Shown: positions 54,301 through 63,056 of the stretch, piece by piece | How the letters are laid out: every line of letters starts with the position of its first letter | How positions within the stretch are numbered: the first letter of the stretch is position 1 | From: Pedobacter kyungheensis | GTDB lineage: Bacteria > Bacteroidota > Bacteroidia > Sphingobacteriales > Sphingobacteriaceae | Length of the DNA: 64,000 nucleotides | Direction: 5' to 3' | NCBI RefSeq assembly: GCF_000812965.1 | Contig: NZ_JSYN01000003.1 | Span: 62,001 to 126,000, forward strand | Translations under genes and position numbers: made by a program | Notes under the pieces: model-generated | Seen by the model: only the letters and a program-made list of their open reading frames with translations | Told to the model about the DNA's origin: nothing | The model's database searches: none

Positions 54301-55030
54301 CGAACTGCTATTTTACTGCCCAGATGCAGATGTCAGTTACCTGCTGGAAAAACATTGGGACAGGTTGGGCTATTTGAGCGAATTTGTGATACTGGCCTTA
54401 CTTACCGGCACAAAAAAGACAGCAGACCTGGCTGCCCAGGTATTCCCACAATACCCGGACCCCAAGGCCTTATTCAAATACCTGGACATCAAATTTACAA
54501 GCGGAAAGATTGTGGATCTCATCCAATTTAAGCGTAAGCCCCTCACTACCCAGGTACTGGAGAACCTAAAGCCTCACCTAGCCTATTTTAGCCAAAGCGT
54601 GCTGGAAACCTTGATGATGAATGCCTCAACAGCAACCGAAAGGGCTTTTATTAAAACCAATGTCCTACCAATACTGAAGAAAAAACCAGGACATTTTGAC
54701 CATGTAAAGGATCTTTTCCCTTCAGAAGAGGATATTTCCGATGAATTCGATGAGTTCGTAAGGGTTCCTAAAAGCCGCTGGCGAATAGATAGTTGGCTGG
54801 AACGCCTGGAGAAAAATGGGATATCCAGAAAGGAAATCATCTCGACCCTACTCAAAACAATCAAAAAAACGCCTGTAAGCCAACCACAACTGGATTGCTT
54901 TTCGAGGGTAATGGAAAATATCGGTGACCGGTCTGACCTAATGTTTATTGAAGAATTAGACCCTAAAAATCAAAACAAAACGCTATGGACAGATCTCGAA
55001 TACCATATAAAAAGAAAACTTCTAAATTAA
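51350..55030 (+). CDS. STAND-type NTPase with N-terminal nuclease-like domain
   Basis: 1226 residues. Residues about 10-150 resemble a restriction-endonuclease fold (LFEKICVDILRNI helix, Asp51 in PLDAF, Glu65 in LIEVTS), but the usual Lys is Thr67, so activity is uncertain. The P-loop NTPase has Walker A AKSGMGKST (219-227) and Walker B VLIVIDD (286-292). The long C-terminal half (about 500-1226) is helical-repeat-like, as in Avs-type sensors that bind phage proteins. Translationally coupled to the 302-residue partner. Defence role inferred. Confidence 0.78.
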   Translation: MTVLDQIKNITDRGLFEKICVDILRNIRPEYANIIHGGLNEKGEPVPSPLDAFHCDQNGNFVLIEVTSDDSNLRRKWLDKNTGDVFKALGKVQEWHSNFPEAAFTLWLCTNQRVKDSHHNKLFTDVVELCKQSGVTVEFLEQSAIVSYLEDTPIGQWIAQKSLHISAKQLSKPKLLDLTLVNLEAYAREIFAGELITRACEVDLAEILDQSYSPVLLVAKSGMGKSTIAYNILKNCSKTKKWGLRINHSIAADSSSLTQAISKQLLQHQNDLFISPSQFQNLSEKVLIVIDDINKATNPTILLEHILLWQRESSFNVLIPVWQNVYDQLPKRFKEENTDEKNKPELSETVLLLGYSTEESIAALKLSSLNSAQKFSDQQFERISEELFNDPFLIRIYGDLTGIDQDNWLAKTSAPIEEYIGERLLDIQQKASIPHFSLEQALLKLADHMLKSKLQFISFVALEDKLDREDIKILHQIGLNNAIFSIGPEGQLIFKHDKLRDYLLSKAIARMFSDLPKHIQTLSEPYYAELIGRALSNTNGEQRSNISKWLLGHLPLAVVESLNYHQDEDAHGLITQQLITWLKTHKEKLNEATLISIKASLNNIHNPSVIQICDCLDTDFYTLGANFLNGHTGDGIRYIARFANSDFEPNSGNARRDYLMANFNNRFKENGIADLKKYLSVPTYTIQQKNAIIMFAGYLRSQELFDPIFERWQSDKKALFMNSIWALIISFQAGKEEKLQEVFDFWASLPESKKTNGFPEGTKALSTYNLGRYKEFAVNEALAAFLLKNTQREDYLNLFFAVTAYMDHPDLIEFTIRHFAKIKRQLSQQEGLYVASLTISKFPERWSPRHQSGKSLSTASRNRLLSLWNNQPDDQFLTLQAFVLWSVGADESEGHILQKIDLDNPELYSRTITTRMLIGDHSVLADLKQIIKAENRQNGKYIEHLCLIWDQATKEYVDSLLNLYHPNQDQKFKHSNSWVLSSIAELLFYCPDADVSYLLEKHWDRLGYLSEFVILALLTGTKKTADLAAQVFPQYPDPKALFKYLDIKFTSGKIVDLIQFKRKPLTTQVLENLKPHLAYFSQSVLETLMMNASTATERAFIKTNVLPILKKKPGHFDHVKDLFPSEEDISDEFDEFVRVPKSRWRIDSWLERLEKNGISRKEIISTLLKTIKKTPVSQPQLDCFSRVMENIGDRSDLMFIEELDPKNQNKTLWTDLEYHIKRKLLN

Positions 55031-55194
55031 AAGACAGCAATATCAAATGCATCTTTTAAACTGGTAGTGTAACGCATTTAAAAACACTAAGGAAGGATAT
55101 AAATTAAATTTACCCACTATCCTTCCAAAAGCTTTGAACCTGTCGTAGCATGTCTATATATCTGATATGACACAGACCCTAAATGAGGAAACGA

Positions 55195-58100
55195 CTAAAG
55201 CTGAAATTCATGATAACTTCTCATTGCTTCATCTACACTTACCTCAATTGTCTTTTTACTTATATTCTGATCATCAAGCTGCCGGATAAAATAATAAAGG
55301 TTGCTCCAATCTGTACCCTCTTCAACCCGATCCATCATATCTTCGATTGCAGATTTTACTTGTCTATAATTTTCTTCAGATACCAGCGCAATACTATTTA
55401 ACGCTTCCAAAACCCTAGATTCGAGATTATTGAAAATGTCACCAGGGTATTTGCTTATTTTGGATCTTTTTAGCAGGATCAACAATCGATCAAGGCACCC
55501 AATTGTATCAATGAATTCGAAACCAAATAAATGGTTCCTGTAATCGAAAGCCTCATTCGTTCTGGCCATCAGTTCTTTAAAAAGGAAATCAAAACCAGCG
55601 GAGTCGCCCATTTTTATCAGATAATTGGCAGCTATCAAACGATCTTGATCTGAAATATGGTCATTCCCTAAATCTCCAATTAAGATACCATGTAAAACAG
55701 TCGATTCTTTGGGAACGCTTGAGAGTAGTTCAATAGCTTTCAACCTGAGGGAACGATTCCACACGCTTTCGATGAATGTTTCCAATCTTTCCCAGTCCCC
55801 GGTTAAGTCAAACCAAAATGATAGTAACTCCTCATATCGATAATCATCTTCTCTACTTTCCTGCAGTCGTTTGATAATATTAGGAAACGCTTCTTGTATT
55901 TTTTTTCTAAGTGCATACGAGGCATTTCCGAGCCATGCAAAACCCTGCAACTCCGGATTAATGATATTTTCATTGACCCTTAAAATCAGGGGAGCCAGCC
56001 CAACCAATTCCTCGAGCACTTCGATCCCCCCGCTGTTCCTTACCCCCAGTTCCCACCCAAAATTATAATAGCATGTGAAATCAAGAATTTTTTCGGTGGG
56101 CATTTTAAATTTGAAGCGCTGTAGGAAATACCACGCAATGTCTGAAGAATTGCCTCTTAACACTGTCCAGTTTCGAATGAAGTCGATCATTGGGGCACTT
56201 ACTTGTAATTGCCTATGATTTTTTAAATGTTGATGGATCTGTTCAATCTGAAAGCCAATGAAACTTAAACCAGCATCGATCCAATTCAAAATCTCAGACC
56301 GATGGCAAATTCTGTTATTGTATGTAAATCTCCTCAGAATATTCAAAGCTATATTAGGAATATAGAGGGTCTCGGGCTTAAAATTAGCTTTCGACAACCC
56401 TGCAACATCTTCCCGAGTAATCTCTTCCTTTGCCAGACGCTCAAAAACGTGCTCTAATATTGGCTTGATCAAATCAGATCTGAATAATAGATAAAAGTTG
56501 TCAACCAAGCGTTGTTCCCAAATATCCGGTCTTTGTATCGCGATAGGCTTTGTTAGCGTTATAGAGAAAATCTGTTTAACTTTATCATCGAACTCCTGCG
56601 CCAAAGCGTCCCCATCTCTCTGCTCCCAAAGGTATTGATGAACAAAATTCAACATGGTCACATTTACATTTGACTGTGACCAACCAGCTATCCACTCATC
56701 CAACGCCTTCCGATCTATTAAATTAATGACCACATCATGCAAATAATAAAATTCATCATCATCCGCTAATGAAATCAGGCTCAAAGCTTTTCCATGAGTT
56801 GCAGTTTCTTTGAAAAATACGGATATTAATTTTACACTATGCTCTTCATATTGTTTCGCCATCAAGATAACAAGTTCAAATACTTCCGAAAATACATTGC
56901 GGTCGATATGGTATGCTGACCCAGCATTTTGAACAAGTGCTATCAAGCTTTCCCTTTGGTTATGCACCAGCGAAAGTCTCTTTTGTGGATTATCAATCAA
57001 TATCTTAAAAACCGACTGAATGCCTGTAACAGACATTATCTTTTTAAATGCCACTTCCCAATGATAGTCCTCGTCACCAAGGCTAAAATTTTCCCTATCC
57101 TCAACCGCCTCAGAAATCTCGGCAAGGGACAGGCCATCCATCAGAACAGCAATAAACCTCTCAGGGGCATCCGAGACACCAATAAGTTCATAAAGTCCGG
57201 CACGCAGGTATTGGTTCTTGTGTTTTTTGAATTTTTGAACAATCTGTTCAATCTGATCTTCTTTTGCAACGGGTAGCCTTGCCAGTAAAGACATGATTCT
57301 GTGGGCGTCTTCAGCGGCAATATCTTCATGCAGCAGAGCGGAGAATAACATTTCTTGAAATTCCAGGGCCTCTTTTTCAAAGCCCCTGAAATCAAAATAA
57401 AGCAAGTGGTAAACTGCATTCACTTTTTTCATACGGTGGCTACCCGTATCAGCTAAAACTTTTTTTAGAAATACTAGTGTCTGCTGGGTCCTTCCAAACC
57501 TTGCCAGATCAGCAGGACTGAATTTATTAGAACTCACCCACATCTCTTTATCAGTATAAAAATTGAATATACGCTTAAAAATTTCCGTTCGTTCGGCTTG
57601 ATCAAACCTATCACTTTCAAACTTAACAATAACCTCCTGATCTTCTTCCAATATTTCATTTACCAACCGGGCCACCGCCTCACCCTTGTTGATGCTGATC
57701 AAAAAGGAAAGCGTATTGATCCAGGTTGGCTTCACCCTCTTGGTGCCCAACGATTCGACAAACAAAAGAGCCTGTAACTTTTCAAAAGGTTGTCTGGATA
57801 GCACCCTTGAGGCCAAATATTCCTGGATATTGTTGTGCTCAAAGCTCCAGGTATCATCATCGATATTGTGGTTAAATGCCGGTAGGAATCTACACTCTTG
57901 ATATTCCTCCGAATCTGAAAAAAGCTTTTTAAGATCCACAGCAGATAGATAATTTTTACCTGCCAACTCCATGATGAATGCAATTTTCTCAAGCCGTGAA
58001 AATAAAGTGGCCAAATCTCTCTTTCCCCTACTTGACTTCAAAATGAAGCCCTTATCCTGATCAATCAAACTTGCTTCCATTATCCCAGCCCTACCCCCCC

Positions 58101-59544
58101 TGAAATTTTTATTCTCAAGATAATAAGCAATTAATATCCTGAGAAAAAATGGCTTCTGTATTAAATCCAGAAGTTCATATTCATAGATTTTATTCATGAA
58201 ATCTTCCGAATCTATTTCATAACCTAGCTCCAATGTTGATTTGATCACCTTCACTGAAGGCTCATTTATAAAATAGGCATGAAAGCCTCCTAGAGTCCCT
58301 GATTCTTCACTAACAGATGCTTGGTAGAAACTGGTTCGGCACGATACAACTGCTGTGATCTGGTTATTGCTCAAGAAGAAATCTTTTATCGTATCGATAG
58401 CCCGGTTAAAAAAAGCGGGCTGTACCTCATCGAGTCCATCTAAAAATATAATCAACTTGGCCGGATCGGTCTTTTCCCAGCCCCCAGGGAGGTATTCAGA
58501 AAGATCTTCCCCCTGAAACCTATTCAATCTTATTAAAATGGGCGTCAGAGGCTGATCTAGCCCTTTTAGTCTTAAAGCCAACCTATTGAGTTCAATTGAT
58601 TTCCCTGAGCCAGCGCCTCCAAGCAGCACAATCTTCTTATGGATCATTATTACCTCCTCCAGATAGACCCTGCCGGAATCCTGGGCAAAAAAAGAATCAA
58701 AATCCAAATCTTCCCTTGCTCCAGGAGTCAGGTGGCGGGAAATATAATGTTTTGGTAGCGGTAATTCAGGAAATGGAAAATCAATCTTGCCATCAGGATA
58801 AACTTTGGGAATCTCTTTATCCAGTTCCAAGGTCATCTCTCCGGTTATGCCCCCGAAGTCTTTTAGCGGAGCGGCACCGGGTCTTTGTCCCCTGCGTCCT
58901 TTGGTATTTTCAATGACCTCATCAAATAGCGTAGTCATCTTTAAAACCGGACTGTTATTGGTTTCTAAAAACGTATTTAGACATTGCGCAAATGGACTTC
59001 CTTCCCCCTTTACACCATCGCTCACCTTGTTCGCCTCTCCTGAGGTCAGCACCCACCTCGAACTCTCACTGGTCAACCATGTTTTAGCCCCTATCTTCTC
59101 CGTGATGCCATGCTGTAAGATAAACGTACCAGAATAACAGCAGTCTGAGATCAGTAATACGTGCTTTGCCCTTATAGCCTTGATAAAATCATTTACAGTG
59201 GAATTCGATATAAAACTCCACTTCCTTGCGGTCGCATCAACAGGCACCCAATACCCTAACCCGGTATCCTCATCTTGTTCTCCATGTCCCGCATAATATA
59301 TAATGAGATTTTGGCATGCGGATGTATTTTGCCCAAGCTTCTCAAGTTCTTCAAGGATTTCGTCACGTTTAGCATTACCATTTTCCAAAAGGGGACTGAT
59401 AAGTTCAAAATTATATCGGTCTTTCATCACCTTCACAAAGCGCTCTACATCGGTTTTCGCGTTAAACAAAGGTCTGTGGGCTCCACTATATTCATCTATA
59501 GCTATTGCCAGGACCAGATTCTCAAGTTGACCATCATTTTTCAT
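55195..59544 (-). CDS. Caspase-NACHT protein with helical-repeat C-terminus
   Basis: 1449 residues. Residues 1-235 are a metacaspase-like protease: His87 in YYAGHGE and Cys136 in DCCYSG. Residues about 300-480 are a NACHT NTPase: Walker A GGAGSGKS (309-316) and Walker B IIFLDGLDE (365-373). The remaining 900 residues are alpha-helical repeats. This effector-switch-sensor layout matches NLR-like proteins used in bacterial abortive infection. It is divergent from the second caspase module, sharing a 189-bp control region. Confidence 0.9.
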   Translation of the reverse strand: MKNDGQLENLVLAIAIDEYSGAHRPLFNAKTDVERFVKVMKDRYNFELISPLLENGNAKRDEILEELEKLGQNTSACQNLIIYYAGHGEQDEDTGLGYWVPVDATARKWSFISNSTVNDFIKAIRAKHVLLISDCCYSGTFILQHGITEKIGAKTWLTSESSRWVLTSGEANKVSDGVKGEGSPFAQCLNTFLETNNSPVLKMTTLFDEVIENTKGRRGQRPGAAPLKDFGGITGEMTLELDKEIPKVYPDGKIDFPFPELPLPKHYISRHLTPGAREDLDFDSFFAQDSGRVYLEEVIMIHKKIVLLGGAGSGKSIELNRLALRLKGLDQPLTPILIRLNRFQGEDLSEYLPGGWEKTDPAKLIIFLDGLDEVQPAFFNRAIDTIKDFFLSNNQITAVVSCRTSFYQASVSEESGTLGGFHAYFINEPSVKVIKSTLELGYEIDSEDFMNKIYEYELLDLIQKPFFLRILIAYYLENKNFRGGRAGIMEASLIDQDKGFILKSSRGKRDLATLFSRLEKIAFIMELAGKNYLSAVDLKKLFSDSEEYQECRFLPAFNHNIDDDTWSFEHNNIQEYLASRVLSRQPFEKLQALLFVESLGTKRVKPTWINTLSFLISINKGEAVARLVNEILEEDQEVIVKFESDRFDQAERTEIFKRIFNFYTDKEMWVSSNKFSPADLARFGRTQQTLVFLKKVLADTGSHRMKKVNAVYHLLYFDFRGFEKEALEFQEMLFSALLHEDIAAEDAHRIMSLLARLPVAKEDQIEQIVQKFKKHKNQYLRAGLYELIGVSDAPERFIAVLMDGLSLAEISEAVEDRENFSLGDEDYHWEVAFKKIMSVTGIQSVFKILIDNPQKRLSLVHNQRESLIALVQNAGSAYHIDRNVFSEVFELVILMAKQYEEHSVKLISVFFKETATHGKALSLISLADDDEFYYLHDVVINLIDRKALDEWIAGWSQSNVNVTMLNFVHQYLWEQRDGDALAQEFDDKVKQIFSITLTKPIAIQRPDIWEQRLVDNFYLLFRSDLIKPILEHVFERLAKEEITREDVAGLSKANFKPETLYIPNIALNILRRFTYNNRICHRSEILNWIDAGLSFIGFQIEQIHQHLKNHRQLQVSAPMIDFIRNWTVLRGNSSDIAWYFLQRFKFKMPTEKILDFTCYYNFGWELGVRNSGGIEVLEELVGLAPLILRVNENIINPELQGFAWLGNASYALRKKIQEAFPNIIKRLQESREDDYRYEELLSFWFDLTGDWERLETFIESVWNRSLRLKAIELLSSVPKESTVLHGILIGDLGNDHISDQDRLIAANYLIKMGDSAGFDFLFKELMARTNEAFDYRNHLFGFEFIDTIGCLDRLLILLKRSKISKYPGDIFNNLESRVLEALNSIALVSEENYRQVKSAIEDMMDRVEEGTDWSNLYYFIRQLDDQNISKKTIEVSVDEAMRSYHEFQL

Positions 59545-59733
59545 TGCGATGAAGTTAGATATTGTAGAAGGATTTTAAATAAAATTTTCAACCTGAAATT
59601 TCGAAACCCACCTATACCACTGTCTATCAAAAGCTTAATCAAACAAACTACAATTTAACAAACCTTGAGCCTAGGGAATTGCTAAAAATTAATAAATTCG
59701 CCTAACCGAAACAACAACCATTAAACGCTCGCA
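59545..59733. promoter_or_regulatory. Shared divergent promoter region of the caspase modules
   Basis: 189 AT-rich bp between the two caspase genes, which are transcribed away from each other. It must carry both promoters. Only near-matches to TAnnTTTG are seen on the minus strand (TAGTTTG, around 59646-59652), so exact sites are unassigned. Confidence 0.5.
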
Positions 59734-61425
59734 ATGAAAAAATGTGCAATCCTCATTGGCATCAACGAAATCCAAAAGCTTCCAACTCTTTCTGCTTCCC
59801 GTGATAACGCAACTAAAATGAACGAGTGGGCCTTAGGACAGGGCTTTGAAACCAGTCTTTTTATTGATGACACAGGCCCGGTAAGCTTTAAGGAAATTCA
59901 GAATGCTGTGGATGAATACGTTAAAGACTTTTCTTATGAGCAAATGCTCATCTATTTTTCTGGACACGGATACCTGGCAGGCCCTGGGCAAGAAGTATGG
60001 ATGCTTTCAGATGCCATGTCCGACCAGAGCCAGTCCATTGGCCTACAATCCAGTATCATGTTCGCAAGGTTTACCAAACTTAAAAACCTTATCATTATTT
60101 CTGACGCCTGCCGAACCCCCAGCAGGGACATAGCGGCCATCGGAAACCCAGGCTTACCTATTTTTAAGTTCAATGACAATCCCGCCTCATTAAAAAAGGT
60201 GGATATATTTTACGCCAGTCTTCCGGGAAATCCCGCCCATGAAGTTTTGATATCACCTGATCACTATAAAAGTGTATATACCGAATGTTTACTGGAAGGC
60301 TTGAATGGAGAAGTACCTGAGATCATCACCACTTTAGCAGAAGGTACAACCACCACCCATGTGGTTCACTCCTATGAACTCAATGAATACCTTCAGTTAG
60401 CCATACCCACTCGACTAATAGAACTGGAGGCGCCTATCAACCAGCAGCCTTCGGGAGAAATTACCAGTAGAACGCCTATATTCATTTCTGAAATTAGCGG
60501 ATATAGTCCAGATAGGGCTTCCACTACAATCCGGCCGGCAGAACCAGATGAAGATTATCCAGGTATTGGACTTCCCAAAGCTTTTGAAGAGAGCCCTAAA
60601 ATCAAAAAAGAAATCGAACAAAATATCGAAGATATACTCAGTTCTGGCAGTGAATCCGACATCACAACTGAAATGGATGTGAATACCGGCTTAAAAATCA
60701 CAGGTGAAATCCCTAAAAAAGTCTGGGAAAATGGGCATATCAGGCAAATGCCAAAAGACACTAGCGGTTCGAACCTATTTTTCGGATCGACCACGGATAG
60801 CTCATCTGTAATCCTGATCCAACTGGAAAATGGAACAGGAATCCCCTTTACTCTACTCAAAGGCTATCATGCTAATGCAGTCATAAGAAATGGGCAGCTG
60901 ATCAATATCAATTATGTTCCATCTCCCTTGAGTTATAAGCGTTTCCAATATGTGGAACTGGAGCAAAAGATCAAGGAGCAGAAAGCAGAAATCATTACTG
61001 CAGCCCAATTTGGCATCTTTTCTCCAAGCCGTGAAACCCATTCTATCTTTGCCAACTATATCCGCACATACAAAGCGCTAGATCCTACTCTTGGGCTCTT
61101 TGCGGCATATGCATACGCTTTATCTGGCAATTTCAAACAGATAAGGTCTGTCTATCGGCACATGGCTAGGGAAGAGGAACCTGTATTGCGTGATGTCGCA
61201 ATCTTAAATGGGTTTGCGCAAAACCAAGATTTCTCAGGGCATGAATTATCGACAATAAAGAAAAACACTTTTATGCCATTATTGACACAGGGATGGTCTT
61301 ATATGGAACTTTATCCAAAAAATAATCTCTTCGAACTCTCGAAAACACTGATCCCCGGTTTATGGACATCTTTTACTAAAGACGGAATTGAAATTTTAAA
61401 TACACTTTTACAAAACAGAAGATGA
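59734..61425 (+). CDS. Caspase-family protease
   Basis: 563 residues. The caspase fold is at 1-235 with His78 in YFSGHGYL and Cys126 in SDACRTP. A linker rich in Thr/Ser/Pro follows. The C-terminal half (about 340-563) has no recognised domain and probably senses or binds a partner. Its stop overlaps the start of the hydrolase gene by 4 bp. The protease may cleave and activate the hydrolase or a cellular target; this is inference. Confidence 0.87.
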   Translation: MKKCAILIGINEIQKLPTLSASRDNATKMNEWALGQGFETSLFIDDTGPVSFKEIQNAVDEYVKDFSYEQMLIYFSGHGYLAGPGQEVWMLSDAMSDQSQSIGLQSSIMFARFTKLKNLIIISDACRTPSRDIAAIGNPGLPIFKFNDNPASLKKVDIFYASLPGNPAHEVLISPDHYKSVYTECLLEGLNGEVPEIITTLAEGTTTTHVVHSYELNEYLQLAIPTRLIELEAPINQQPSGEITSRTPIFISEISGYSPDRASTTIRPAEPDEDYPGIGLPKAFEESPKIKKEIEQNIEDILSSGSESDITTEMDVNTGLKITGEIPKKVWENGHIRQMPKDTSGSNLFFGSTTDSSSVILIQLENGTGIPFTLLKGYHANAVIRNGQLININYVPSPLSYKRFQYVELEQKIKEQKAEIITAAQFGIFSPSRETHSIFANYIRTYKALDPTLGLFAAYAYALSGNFKQIRSVYRHMAREEEPVLRDVAILNGFAQNQDFSGHELSTIKKNTFMPLLTQGWSYMELYPKNNLFELSKTLIPGLWTSFTKDGIEILNTLLQNRR

Positions 61426-62309
61426 GAATATTGATGGTCCATGGCATAAACCAGGAAAATAAAGATCCTGAAGAGCTTAAACAAACCTGGATAAAAGCCC
61501 TGAAACTGGGCTTTGAAAAAGCAAAACTCGATTTTCCAGAAGGCCTTACTTTTGATTTCCCCTACTATGGGGATTTGTTGCTCAAACTTCAGTCCAACTA
61601 TGAAGCGGCAAATAAGGGAGCTGAATACAACTTAAAATCCACTTCACCAGATACAGATACAGTGCTTTCCTTGCAGGAAAAAATATTGGAAGAGATGCTC
61701 AAAGATACGGACTTTACCAATTTGGAACTAGAGCCAGAGCAACCGGCAATTAAAGAAAAAGCCATTTATAACCATATGCCGTTTTTGGCATTGGCAAGGG
61801 CATTGGATGGCAAGCGTTACTTAGGGAATCTTTCTCTTGTAATATTCACCTCTGTTGTTGCCGCATATCTAAGTGTGAATTTAATCCGGCATAAAGTGGA
61901 TCAAAAGGTCCATTCCCATATTTTTGATGATACAGATGTGGTGATAGCCCATTCACTGGGCTCCGTAGTTGCTTACAATGTTCTAAACGCAGGAAAAAAA
62001 GGCCCAGTTAACCTAAAACTTTTTGTAACCCTTGGCTCTCCATTAGGATTGATGCGTGTAAAAGCACAGCTTGAAACCCCAGTAAAGTTTCCTCCTTGTC
62101 TAAGCGGTAAATGGATCAACCTTTATGATCCAAAAGATATGGTTTCTCTGTATCCCTTAGATGCTGAAAATTTTAATGTAAACCCTGAAATAGATAATTT
62201 CAAGATGGAAAATAATTCAAATAACCACCACGACATTTCTGAATATTTATCTGATCCCCTGGTTGCCTCATATATTAATAAGTTATATGTAGATCGGAAA
62301 AAATCTTAA
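61422..62309 (+). CDS. Alpha/beta hydrolase, caspase partner
   Basis: 295 residues. It has an N-terminal LMVHGIN oxyanion-type motif, the nucleophile elbow AHSLGS (Ser178), a candidate Asp in LYDPKD and a His in NHHDISEYL, so a full lipase/esterase triad is plausible. The gene is translationally coupled to the caspase gene. A lipase effector damaging membranes would fit abortive infection, but the substrate is unknown. Confidence 0.82.
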   Translation: MRILMVHGINQENKDPEELKQTWIKALKLGFEKAKLDFPEGLTFDFPYYGDLLLKLQSNYEAANKGAEYNLKSTSPDTDTVLSLQEKILEEMLKDTDFTNLELEPEQPAIKEKAIYNHMPFLALARALDGKRYLGNLSLVIFTSVVAAYLSVNLIRHKVDQKVHSHIFDDTDVVIAHSLGSVVAYNVLNAGKKGPVNLKLFVTLGSPLGLMRVKAQLETPVKFPPCLSGKWINLYDPKDMVSLYPLDAENFNVNPEIDNFKMENNSNNHHDISEYLSDPLVASYINKLYVDRKKS

Positions 62310-62372
62310 GAGACTAAATAAAAGCACGAATAAATTAACTCCAACAACGAGATCATCAAGCCCAATACAAAA

Positions 62373-62396
62373 ATGCCCGGCCAAATGACCGGGCAT
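62373..62396 (-). terminator. Rho-independent terminator of the histone-like gene
   Basis: An 8-bp GC-rich stem (ATGCCCGG / CCGGGCAT) with an 8-base loop, followed on the minus strand by TTTTT. It lies 22 bp past the stop of the histone H1-like gene. Confidence 0.85.
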
Positions 62397-62418
62397 CCAA
62401 ACAAACCTCAAACCAACC

Positions 62419-62595
62419 TTACTTCCCCTTTTTTTTCTCACTCACCTCTAAACGGATCTGCTGCGAAATCGCCTTCGCTTCCTGCAGTGCCAAGCGGAGC
62501 CTAGTACCTGCAGCCTTATTCCCCTTCCCAAAAAACTTTCGTGCATCTACCTCTGCACCTAACACCACCTTTTTCAATGAATCAAATGTTTCCAT
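62419..62595 (-). CDS. Histone H1-like small basic protein
   Basis: A 58-residue Lys/Arg-rich protein, too short for most gene finders. The pattern KFFGKGNKAAGTRLRLALQE is characteristic of the small histone H1-like (Hc1-type) proteins frequent in Bacteroidota, including their conjugative elements. It should bind DNA non-specifically and compact it, or dampen expression of acquired DNA. Confidence 0.8.
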   Translation of the reverse strand: METFDSLKKVVLGAEVDARKFFGKGNKAAGTRLRLALQEAKAISQQIRLEVSEKKKGK

Positions 62596-62628
62596 AACAA
62601 TAGTTTTATAGATTAAAAAACAACCAGA

Positions 62629-62994
62629 TCAGCCCATGGTCAACCCGCCCTGGTTATCCAGGCCAAGCTCACTTCCACCTGCTGATACAATAATCACTCC
62701 GTATTCGGTCTCAAACTGCGCCTGCTTTAAAAGCAGCCAGCCCACATCCTGGAAAAGGTTATCCATTTCCGCCACAACCACCATATCCAAGCGCCCAACG
62801 GAATTCTGCACCATCCGCTCCAGAATATCCCAGGACAGACTTCTCTCGCCTTCTTCACAAAGCACCACTCTTAATTCGATACCATGCTCTTTGCAGTAAT
62901 TATAGATACTTTCAGACTGACGGTCGAGATCATGGGGATCCCCAGATTGCACAGTTCTCGCATAACCGATAGCAACCGGTACTTTCCCTTCCAT
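62629..62994 (-). CDS. Degenerate serine-recombinase catalytic domain
   Basis: 121 residues covering only the resolvase N-terminal fold: IGYART start, DRQSESIYNYC helix, and LDMVVVAEMDNLFQD. The catalytic Ser of YARxS is Val15 here, and both Arg of the DRLxR motif are Asn79 and Gln82, so it cannot be an active recombinase. No DNA-binding domain follows. It may serve as a structural or regulatory protein of the element. Confidence 0.7.
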   Translation of the reverse strand: MEGKVPVAIGYARTVQSGDPHDLDRQSESIYNYCKEHGIELRVVLCEEGERSLSWDILERMVQNSVGRLDMVVVAEMDNLFQDVGWLLLKQAQFETEYGVIIVSAGGSELGLDNQGGLTMG

Positions 62995-63056
62995 AGTATA
63001 CAGTCAAACCCCAATAATAACCGATCACCAAACACACAACCAAAAAACAGGACCAA

